Below, piece after piece: positions 30,401-42,400 of a stretch of 64,000 bases of DNA. Made by a program: the position numbers and the translations under genes. How positions within the stretch are numbered: the stretch's first letter is position 1; each line of letters begins with the position of its first letter. The stretch is taken from contig OX465281.1 in assembly GCA_949987705.1 (NCBI GenBank), positions 82,984,543-83,048,542 of the forward strand. Direction: 5' to 3'. A model generated the notes under the pieces. It was not told the DNA's origin and searched no databases. It was given only the letters and a program-made list of their open reading frames with translations. This stretch comes from Thereva unica (taxonomy: Eukaryota > Arthropoda > Insecta > Diptera > Therevidae).

Positions 30401-33400
30401 CAAAATAATTTGAACTCGTATAATATATCCTTTGTTAAATTGCTTATTTAGTATTAATTTTGTGCTTTTTCATAGCTAATTTGGTTATACAAGAGGTTCG
30501 AAGCAGCAAACGTTTTTTGTATTTAGCCATAAAAAACCCATAGGCATATTCTCCCAGCGCCCCATTTAAGGTGCGGTCCTGAATTCAGGATACCTGAAAT
30601 GTGAAAGTATAAAAAGTCATTTTTTTTACTCTTTTAGAATCCACTTGTTACATGTCCATAGAAAAACTTCATTTTTTTTTGAGATTTTAATACCTTGGGA
30701 TAATATGGGTTAAACTTGCACAAATCGACGAATCGTTTATGTCAAAACATTACTGTGTGAAAATCGTTCCTGATATGTTTTTTGGGTCGCTGATTACGAA
30801 AATCAGGGTCCCACAGTCTTAAAAAATGGATGTCACCTTTAAATATGCTTAAAAATTCCCCTTTTTAAGTGTTTTCGCGATAATTTTAATTATAATCAAA
30901 ATCAATCTAATAAAATACATTTATATTCAAAAGTGGTTGATTTATAACAAAGCAAATTTTATGATAAGGGATAATAGTAAAGGGCTGAAACTATCCCTAC
31001 ATCGACTGAAAATATAAAGGTTTGTAAAAAATGTTTTTTCAACTTTATGCTTCGAATTCGGTTTAATCAGCCAAAATAAATTATTTTCAACTACGCCTAG
31101 AAAGAAGAATTTGAAAAAAGGTTGATTGCATATCTTTTTGCTCCCTTTAAAATTAATTGGCTCCCTAAAAGATTGTATGGGACGAAGTAATCAGGTAATT
31201 GGATAGGTGGCCATAAAGGGTGCCAATACCATACTCAAGTAGACTGGCTCTCGTTCGCGTAGGTAAAGCGGCTCGCGTAGGTAAAGCTTCATTGTATGTG
31301 GTTGGCGGACTGCTTGGTAAAACAATACCTGGGTTTGGAATAGTCTATGCCGATGCGGATGCAATTATTAATGATCATGAATGTAGCGGGAGCGGAGCAT
31401 GCATACAGCTGGTGACATATCTAAGCGTACATGCGTTCAATTCGTTGATAAATAATATAGAAGTGTGTGTATTCAAATGCGACCTGACGGAATGTTCCAT
31501 GAATGAAATGCATGCCACGCAAAGATCGGACTACTTTTGACTTTTTCTGTAATGCCGCATTCGAAATAGCACACACAAGTATGCACAACAAACACATGCA
31601 CCTTGCATGCACTCGTTTAGATTTTCGGGCTATGTTTGAAAGCTGGGACGGAAAAAAACCATGCAATTTTATGAACCTCTGAATGCAACGCATGTACGCT
31701 TGCATATGTCACCAGCTTTCTTCCATGAGGCGAATGTTTAGATTTTCGTGCCTGTGGCGGTAGTATCCATGCCTGTGGCGGAAGCGTGCATACCCGTGTG
31801 GGATGCGCACTTATATGCTATACGTACTAGGTGCACCGCGTGTATGCTTTTAAGAAATTTAGCCAATAAAAAAAAACGAGTGTGCGTAGGACCACACTTT
31901 AGAAGTGTTAACTTCTATGGCTAGTCTAAATGTCCAAATCAATCTTAATACAAGACGATAAGGATTAATATATTTTATTTATGAATATTCTGGTAAAGTT
32001 TATTTAATTGTTACTTATATCCACTCACTCCAAAATGTGTTGCAATGTTTTGGAAATTAAAATATTTGTCTTAAACTTATCACACAAAGATCGGACGATG
32101 GATGACTGGGATAATGTAGTTTTTATTAAAAATAGAAGCTAATATATAGTAATAAATACATAGTGCATAGTTCATAGGAAATATGTAGTACATAGTACAT
32201 ATCGTCGGGTGGATGCAATAGTCACGAAACAGAAATTTTTGCTATTTTAAACATAGTGCAAATATGCAAAAAAAGTCATATTATATTCAGCCAAAGTCAC
32301 GGATCTAAATTTTTATGGGAATCTACTGGATTCAATTTGAATTTTTTCAGAACCAGTAAAATAAGTAAAATTAAGCGATTTATATTTATATCATAAACAT
32401 AAATTCAAATATATGTTTATACATTAAAGATCAGAAACTTAATGGCTGAGATAACTGAGATAATTAAGAAAGAAAACGAGCAGCTACGAAGTTTTTCAAC
32501 ACGCTTTTTGCGCGAAATCAAACGTTTGGTCACCAAACCCATTCTCCTCTGCATTACTTATAACTCATTACAGAAAACACTAATTAAAGAAGTACTTCCA
32601 AATCGACTTCCCACAGTAAATACTTGCGATTTTTCCTACTGGGATACTGCCCCAGATATGTACGTAAAATACAGACGTGCAGTCGAATAGGCGAAACGCC
32701 GAAACGTATTCCATGTCGCCGAGAGCGATTAATCCAAGCAAAATATTTAAATATTGCAGCCATTTAGCTGGCTAGAGCATGGCAACTTTTAGTCGAGGTC
32801 CAGCAACAGACAGCAGCGATGGTCACGCGCATTTTTGCTTCGCACCCGTTTCTGGGCACTTGTGCCTATGCAGCTGGCTAGAGCATGGAAACTTTTAGTT
32901 GAGCTCCATTTACAAACAGCAGCGTATAATTATATGTGTGCGAGGCAAAATAGCCCGCGCTTGGTGAGAGGGATTGGGTTGAATGTTGCAATGCAGAAGC
33001 AAAGTCTAGAAATTAACAAGTCTTTCATCTTCATATGGTTAATGAGTGAAAGGCGAACAGCTGCATGCACAAGTTTTTCAAATGACGATGTCAGGCTATC
33101 AGAGAGAGAATGCAACATTTTTATACGCGCTGGAATACAACCATAAGTCGGAAAATTTTATGAGTTTATACGGGGATGTATTGGTGCATATTTGCTCGTT
33201 TGTTTTGATTTATGAAATAAAACTGCTGATTCAGTCTTCTTTCCTTTTCTGTTCTGCATACTTTATCGTAAAGAGAGAATCTGGCTTTGTCTGGCCGAGT
33301 TCACGAAGTATGCGTTGAGTTTTGCTCAGCAGTGATGTTTGTATATGCACGCACACAATCAACGGTCGGAAATTTTTGTATGAAGATGAAAGACTTGTTA

Positions 33401-36400
33401 TTACTAGACTTTGTGCAGAAGCTGCTCTCAGCTTTCGTTTTATATTCTCGCGCCGCTCTCAAAATTCATGTCATATTCTCGCACGCCATCGCACACAGCA
33501 GCGAATGTGTGCTAGAGGATGAAATGAATGCTAAGAGCGGCGTCTGCATTGCGAAAATATGAAATGAATGGGTGCGAGAATATGCCATTGATTTTGAGAG
33601 CGGGTCTGCATTGCATCCTCTCGCACACATTCGCTGCTGTGTGCGATGGCGTGCGAGAATATGACATGAATTTTGAGAGCGGCGCGAGAATATAAAACGA
33701 AAGCTGAGAGCAGCTTCTGCATTGCAACATTCAACCCAATCCCTCTCACCAAGCGCGGGCTATTTTGCCTCGCACACATATAATTATACGCTGCTGTTTG
33801 TAAATGAAGCTCAACTAAAAGTTTCCATGCTCTAGCCAGCTGCATAGGCACAAGTGCCCAGAAACGAGTGAGCAACAAAGTGCGCGTGTCGCCATCATGT
33901 GTCCAGAAACGGGTGTAGCAACAAAATGCGCGTGTCGCGAATTCTTTGTTTTACCCCCAGCGAAAAAGTGCCAAACGCGCCTAAAGAAGTTAACACTTCA
34001 AAATTATTTTTACTCGGTTACTTTTAGGTTTTAATGTAAATAGGAATTCATAAATATTTTCAAATAGTATTTGTATCAAGTCCGTCAGTAGATTCGTCAC
34101 TATTCTTCCTGCATCTGTCGTTGGCCTGAATTTTCTCAAGCGTACTATAGATCCGACAGACTTTCCACTATATCTATTGCATATTACTAGCCGTTGGGCA
34201 CAAAAGTTTTACTGCTAAAGTGTGGTCTTAAGCACACTCATATTTTTTTTATGTGGCATTGTTAAGCTCAGGAGTCACCCTTTGTACTACCAGTCCGTCA
34301 GGTCATTTGTTACGTCATGGTCTAGCAGTAAGCTAAGTAAGAGGGTGGGGGAATAAGCAGGGGCGGCGCTTTCATAGGCGCAAATGGTGCACTTGCACCG
34401 GGCGCAATTGGACGGAGCATTTAAAAAAAATGAGACAATATTCCCGTTCCTTCATTTTCATTTATCAAAGGAACTGCACAGAGCCTTTGTGTGTTTATCC
34501 TTTGTCCTTTGCAAGTTGTGGCCAATCAGTTCCATTTCATTCGCCTGTTTTCGTCGGTTATCCTTGGCCGGAAGGGTGTCATAGTTCTTGATTTGCAGTT
34601 CGCAGTAGTCGTGCTGTTATAGATAAATAATTCGACGAGAAACACCTGGATTGCATCTGTTCTGCAGTTGTTGAATGTGCCGAAATTGTTGAAAGAGCTT
34701 TCTTTGCCCAAACTAACACAAGTAGTTGTGCCTTTTTCTTTACTGCTATAAAAAAATGAACCGCTGATGGGGGCGCAATATGGTATACTGCACTGGGCGC
34801 AAACAAATCAAGCGCCGGCTCTGGAAATAGGTTAAGGATTATGAAGGTACAGGGGGTATTGAAGAAGGTGAGTTCGGAAAACCTGACTGCGAGAGATTAT
34901 TCCACAGTCGAGATGTTCTATTGATAAACGAATTGCTATCAAGGTGACTCAAGGGGTCGATGGTGGAGCAGGCGGTGTCGTCATCAATTAATTTAAGGGC
35001 CCTTTTTTGCACCTTATCTAACCATGCCAAGGTGGTTTTCGAAGTGCCGCCCCAAACGAGAGAGTTGTATTCGAGAAGGGGCCGTGTATGTAGGATTTAT
35101 AAATAACAATACTGGATACTGCCGATGACTGGACGAGAAACTTGCACCTCTTAAGAAATCCCAAGCACTGGGATGCTTGTTTGGCGATTTGGAATATGTG
35201 GTTATTCCATCGCAAGTCTTTGGCTAATGTCACGGCTAAGATGTGCAGGAAAGGATCAGCCATTAGTTCAACTTTACCCACTGTCACGGATGGAGAGGTG
35301 TTGAAAAGAGTAAAGTCAGAGGCAAGGAAACTCGGGGATATGTTTAAAAATTGGTGCACCAGACCGAAATCACTCCAAAAATTGTTTTAAGTTGAGATTC
35401 ACCACAGACTTGTGATTGCTTTATGACTGTTTTTAGTACTACTAGTCCGTCATAGTGCAATGTATAGTAGTAAGCTTGATAAATTATGCACCAAATAACA
35501 TCGGCAGGGTCGTCACTATTCTTCTTGCATCGGTAGTTGGCATGGCTTTTCTGGAAGCACAATACCGGAGATAGACGGGCAGCACTTATTATGACAAATA
35601 AGATATGTTGCCCCCCTCCCCCCCCCCCCCCCCCGTGTATAATCCATTCATTCTGAGTATCTTAGAAGAACATCTTTCTTCATTTCTAAATTTTATTACC
35701 TTTTAAGCTCATTTCTCTTCAAATGAAGATATAGAGACTGGAAACTGGAATTATTCGCTAGTTAGTATTTTAATATTTCCGGTATATATTGGGCAGAAAA
35801 TTATTACTTGTAGTTTTACACCCGTATTCTAAAAGCAGTCATAAGTCACAATGCAATATCTTTCTTTCTTTCAATTTATTCGACTTCATATACCATTACA
35901 AAAACAATTCAACTTATAATAACTTGTTTTACAATTATTAATGGACTATAATGTTCAGTCCATTTCACTTAATTTATTTGAATACTGCCAAGCTTTGTGC
36001 GATAACTATAATTTATTCAGCGCATTGCAATATCAAGTGCGCGGTATCAACTTGAGACAATTAGGTTTCTTATTTTGTACTCGTAATTTTGACAATCCGC
36101 AAACAGTCTCAACGACTCTCAAATTTATGACAACTCACAAGAGTATAAAGAGCACTTTTCTGGATTTTTTCTGCATAATTTCTTACAAACTCGACACCCC
36201 CATCAAGCTTAGGTTAGAGGTGCTCGGACATTCATATCAAGATTTTCTGGCGTACATTGGCTACGTGCCACCCAGACTTTGCAGTATCTCTTTATACGAA
36301 TAGAAACCATTAGAGATGATTTTTTATTGCAATTTCTTGTGACTGGGTGCTTAGAATACAAAAACAGCTAATAGTCGCAAGAATAGTGTCTCAAGTTTTC

Positions 36401-39400
36401 AATGACAAGCACGAGTCTCAAAAGCTTATGACTTTGATTGGTCATAAATTAGAATAGGGTGTTAACCACCTCATTTTTAATTAGATTTTAATAGAACTGT
36501 TAAATAGGAACTGGGAAACATCCTCTATCTGTAATGATTAGTGGCGAGGGCCCTGGTCCAATTTATTTCATAAATAGTACTCTGCGTTCTGGACAGTACA
36601 AAATGTCCTTTTACCATCTATGAATTCCTCTGGGTCACCAAAATCTAATTGTACATTCATGCAAGCCGGACATTTCACCACCCGTCAAGATTTACAAGGG
36701 ATCCAAATCAATAAAAGAATCGAAGTTCTTTTCTGGCCTGTCTAACTTAAATCCCATCAAAAATTGCTGTACATACTTAAATAAATAAAAACATATTGTC
36801 GCCCAAAACCCACCCCTTCAATATTAAAAACAAAAATAGGGTGACCATTTTGTTGTTGTTGTAGTTTAATTAATTTACTAGCATAAAGCTAGCGAACCCT
36901 GACCACAGGGTTGCTTACTGGTCCAGCCTCGCGGCTATATAGACCAAAATACTGGAATAAAATTAAAATAATTCTCTTTCGTTGATACAAGGCTGAATGA
37001 CGCGTCCTGGTTAGGGCCAGAACACGTGGCAGGCGTGTCTGATTAGGAGATGTGAAAAATGTCACATCAAAGTAGACAAAGCTGGACTGATGAATAAAGC
37101 TGTCATCTTAAGTGTCAAATGGGGTACGTCCGGTAATGTAGGCTGCAAACAGCGCAAGGAAAGTCCAATCAAAATATCATTAATGTAGAACCAGTCAGTC
37201 AATTGTCAATGAATGCATGTAGGTGAGTTTTTCTGCATAAGTCCCTTTACAACATCATGTCCCCTTTCACGTGCTGGCAGAGGGTTGCTGGAACATCGGT
37301 TGACTCATTGTAGAACCTTTCAAACACCAACTTGCCAAACCAAAATGTAACCAGAAATTGCAGAAAAAATAAAAACAAAAAATTGAGGTATATCAAATAT
37401 CATAATTATAATAGCTGAATGTGTGTCCTCCCAGCTGCTGTGGCTAAGTTGTCCCTTCTCCACTAGCCACGAGTTATCAGTATCCGCCCTGTTCTTTTCA
37501 ATCTCCTTAAAAACATACTAATTTGCTCCAAGATACCGATTTCTCAAGCGATGTACACTGGCTGCACACAAATTCAGTAAATCAAAATTTCCTGGTCTGG
37601 TGATATTATTCCATCATGCATAACGGGCATGAGGCACGCAAATTCCTCCCTCCAAAAAACCCGCGTGCCGGATGCTCAAAATTGAAATAGCCATTGAGTA
37701 TAGAGTCACTGCTAAGATTTAAAATTAGGTGGATAAGAAAAGCCATGCTTGAAAAGTAGGTCCTAAGTTAGAATTGTGCACAGATTGCGGATACTGAGAT
37801 CATGTGAGTGCACTCGTCCATCTCGTCCATTGTTGAAAACTGTTAACGGTTGATGATGCTTCACCCCGAATTTTAGCGGATCCCTGTGTAAAACCATGCT
37901 GCATTTTATATTCTTAAAAAATCTCTTAGATCCGTCTAATTGAGACTAAGCAATTGTCACAAAATTATCATTATTAAAGTAATCTAACTGCTGAACATTT
38001 AATCATACTATGCGGAGATCAAAAACTTATGCAAAAACGAAAACTAAAAATTAGTTTTATAAAAAACACATGTCTTTGTTGGGTACCGAACTGGAATTTA
38101 ATTAGATTTCCACGGAAGAAATCAAAGATTACACGAGTTTAAAACTGAAACACGATGGCTTCGTAAAGACTCAGAAATATACCGTTATATTGGAACACTG
38201 TTAATCAGTCGAGCACTGATTGTATATGGGGGGTCAGTCCCAGGAGGAAGCGACCGACCCGGTCGGGAACGAGAGCCGAACTGGGTGACCATTTTGATTG
38301 TAGCATAATGCGGGCAGAGAGTAACTGTTAAGAAATACAAAAAAATTATCGTCAACCAACAAACAACGATCAAAACACGCGCACATGTAATTTGACGACT
38401 CTTCCGTTGCAGCCGCGATGGATCAAAAATATTTCGATTTTTATGGAAACAATTTTGCTTAGGTAGCAATTTGTATGTTACGTGGGCAATAATTGTTTAC
38501 GCAGCAATTCAAATTGAATATGTTAAGTTTATGCTATTTTGTTTATGTAGTGGTTTATTATTATATTTAATTTGTAAATTCTTGTAATTGTAGTCATATG
38601 CCTAGTTTATAGCTACTCCAAAAATAATACGAATTATGGATCATCCAAAAGTTTTTACCCTATAAACGAGGTAATTCGAATTATGGCTTAAACCGAAATG
38701 TTTCGACTTAAGCCATAATTGTAAGAATGTACTTAATACCCGTTTATACGCTAATTCGAAATTTTGACGTAACTTTGAGTTAAATCGATTTAATTTTTCT
38801 GCTATAAACTAGGTAATAGGTATAAATATCTGTACTATCTGTTAATAAATTCATTCATTCCAACGGAATCGAAGCTTGAGCGTGTTATTAACACTTTTCA
38901 GCTAACATTTACTGTGCTTAGGTGTTTCACCTATAGCACAACTCAACAAAGGTCTAGGTGTTACACCTAAACCTACAATCAGGCGAAGAAGCAAAAGAGC
39001 TTCTCCGCATAACAAAATACATTGGTGACCCCGACGTGATCACAAGTGAATCGCTTGTGGCACGATCACAACCATCAATTGAATCACGTCAACCAGGTGC
39101 ATCCATCACTCATCATCTCGCAATTTGAGACTCTAGAAATCATCCAGAGGTCCAAATTGGAGCAAAGCCAGGTGCTTCCATCACTCATCATCTCGCAATT
39201 TGAGACTCTAGAACTCATCCCGAGGTCCAAATTGGAGCAAAACCAGGTGCATCCAGTAGGTCCCATCATACCACAATCATCAGTAGAGACATCAATGATT
39301 CCATCAGCCATCAATTAGCTGGCATCATCTATACAACCAGTACCAAACCCATTGTTTAAACTAGTAAAATACATTGGAACTCCCGCGAGGATGGATGTTC

Positions 39401-42400
39401 ACCATGAGAGCACATCCTACACTGTTTGCGGCATCTGCAGTGAAGATGAGAAACTCGAGAACCAACTCAGCAAATTCTGGAGACTGGAATAAGTCGAGTC
39501 ATCAGACGAAATCGGTACATTGACCAGAGTAGAACAAAGGTGCGTGGACCACTTCAATCAACATGTAAAAAGAGACAAGGAGGGCAGATTCATTGTCAAA
39601 CTTCCCTTCGCACAAGATCCCAAATCAAGAGACATCGTGATGCAGCGATTCCACTCATTGGAAAAAATGCTCCTTCGACAACCGGATGAAGCATTAGGAC
39701 ATATGAAGGAAACAGATACATCCTCAATCAAGGGTCCTCATTACTTCCTGCCACACCACTGCGTTACTAAGTTAGATAGTAGCACGACAAGACTACGAGT
39801 GGTCTTTGATGGGTCAGCAAAGACCGCTTCAAACCTATAACTAAACGACGTACTCTGCAAGGGCCCAACCATTCAGAATGAACTACTCTCAATTTTGATA
39901 CGCTTCAGGTTTCCTAAATTTGTATTTACCGCGGACATTAAGAAGATGTACCGACAAGTAAAGATTGCCGAAGAAGACCAACAGTATCAATTAATAGCCT
40001 GGCGAGAACATCCACAAGAAAAATTGAAATATTTCAAACTCTGCACTGTCACATATGGATTAACACCAGCTCCGTTTCTAGCTACTGAATGCTTGGATAT
40101 GCTTGCTACCCAAGGTACATCCATTGGCAGCTCAGGTTCTCAACCGCGATTTTTATGTGGACGATGTCATGTCAGGATCAGACAGCTTACCCGAAATAGT
40201 AGAAATTCAAAGGCAACTTAAAGATCTACTGTCTTCTGCCGGATTCAATCTTCGCAAATGGTGCGGAAATCATCCGCAGTTACTGAAGAACATCCCAAGA
40301 GAAAACATTGAGCTTGAAGTAAACTTTGACAAGCCTACGGACGAATCCATCAAAACACTTGGGCTGACTTGGCAGCCAAGCGCTGACACCTTTCAAATAA
40401 AAACCAACTGGAATGACACAAGAAACCAAACGAACTTAAAGAACTTAAAGATCTACTGTCTTCTGCCGGATTCAATCTTCGCAAATGGTGCGGAAATCAT
40501 CCGCAGTTACTGAAGAACATCCCAAGAGAAAACATTGAGCTTGAATTAAACTTTGACAAGCCTACGGACGAATCCATCAAAACACTTGGGCTGACTTGGC
40601 AGCCAAGCGCTGACACCTTTCAAATAAAAACCAACTGGAATGACACAAGAAACCAAACGAACAGCTGACATATCACACATCTTCGACCCACTTGGATTCA
40701 TGAACCCTGTCACAATAATCGCCAAAATGTTCATCCGCAAGATCTGGTCATTGAAACTGGACTGGGAAGCAGCCTTACCAATGGACATGCACACTAGCTG
40801 GAGTAGATTCCGAGAGGAGTTAAGAGTACTCAACGACATACGAATTCCAAGACATATAGCATCTTGGAAAAGGTATAAAACAATACAATTTCATGCCTTT
40901 GCAGATGCATCTGAGGCGGCTTATGGAGCTGCTATATATGTGAGGACGACACACCAGGATGGCATCATCACTGTTCGTTTGCTGTGTGCTAAATCAAAGG
41001 TAGCCCCAGTAAAAACCACGACCCTACCAAGACTCGAACTATGTGCTGCAAAACTGGCAGCTCAGCTGATGCAAAGAGTAAGAAAGGAAGTGAATCTGCC
41101 CAACGTGATGTACAGTACAACCACCAACAACGAACACAGATATAGAAAGAAAAACTCAAGGGAGAGTGGCATTAACATCAACCAATCAAATCTCATGGAT
41201 CAGTGTTATAAATCATGGCAACTCATTTCAAAGACTCCTGAGAATTGTGGTCTATGTTTTACGTTTTGTTCGAAGACCAACACAACAGTCAGAGAAGCAA
41301 AAGACTCGGCAGCTAACAGTCAGTGAATTAAACAAGGCGCACCGAGTGATCATTTCCCAGATACAACAGGAAGGATTTAAAGACGAGCTCCATCAACTTC
41401 GTCAACACAAATGCGTCAACAACAACAGTCCATTGAACCGCTTGTGTCCTTTCCTCGATGAGGAATATATTATCCGTGTCGGAGACAGACTAGTAAACGC
41501 AGAGATACCATACGATGCTAAGCATCAAATGCTGCTTCCTTACGCTCACCCATTGGCTACCATGATAATGACAGACATCCATATTCGTAATCTACATGTT
41601 GGACCACAAGGTCTTCTGGAAATGACAAGGCAACGCTATTGGCCTATCAAAGGCAAAAACATGGCCCGAGCGATCGTGCAACACTGTGTCCGATGTAACA
41701 AGGTGAAGCCTAAACTTATGACACAAATGATGGGAAATCTACCCACAATGAGAGTTCAACCTGCCAGACCTTTCGTAAATGCTGGGGTAGATTTCTGCGG
41801 CCCGATAGAGACACACTTCAAGCTAAGAGAAAAGCGACTTCAGAGAGCATACATCTCCGTCTACTGTTGTTTTTCAACAAAGGCCGTTCACCTAGAGGTC
41901 GCAAGTGACCTAACTACAGAGGCCTTCATAGGAACACTCAAACGATTCATAGCCAGAAGAGGGAATTGCCGAAACCTCTACTGTGACAACGCACCAAATT
42001 TTGTTGGTGCCAAAAACCAGCTTATGGGGCTCCAGGACTCCATATACTCTTCTGTCTCACAGCAAAAAATTGTCTCGTTTTGCCAAACAAAAGGAGTAGA
42101 TTTCCACATGATTCCTCCTCGAGCACCTCATTTTGGAGGTCTATGGGAGGCTGCGGTAAAGTCAGCCAAGACACTATTACGAAGATCAGTAGCCTCAGCA
42201 GCACTTCCTTTTGAAGAACTGTCAACCGTAACCGCAGAAATTGAAGCTATCTTAAATTCAAGGCCTTTAACGCCATTAACTGCTAATCCCAATGACTTGG
42301 CAGTTCTAACCCCTGGTCATTTCTTAATTGGAGAACCACTCAACACAATTGTGGACCCAAATGCTGTTCCACAAAATGTCAATCTTATCAGAAGATGAAA

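Noticed and set aside
31220..31540. 106-codon ORF as a gene
   Set aside because: Its 3' half is MITE terminal sequence and the 5' half shows no domain.
32835..33146. Protein-coding ORF pair in the foldback element
   Set aside because: The same peptide appears on both strands because the DNA is an inverted repeat; no independent support for a gene.
35941..36303. 120-codon ORF as a transposase
   Set aside because: No DDE/D or zinc-finger motif could be seen; kept only as an unknown frame within a possible TIR element.
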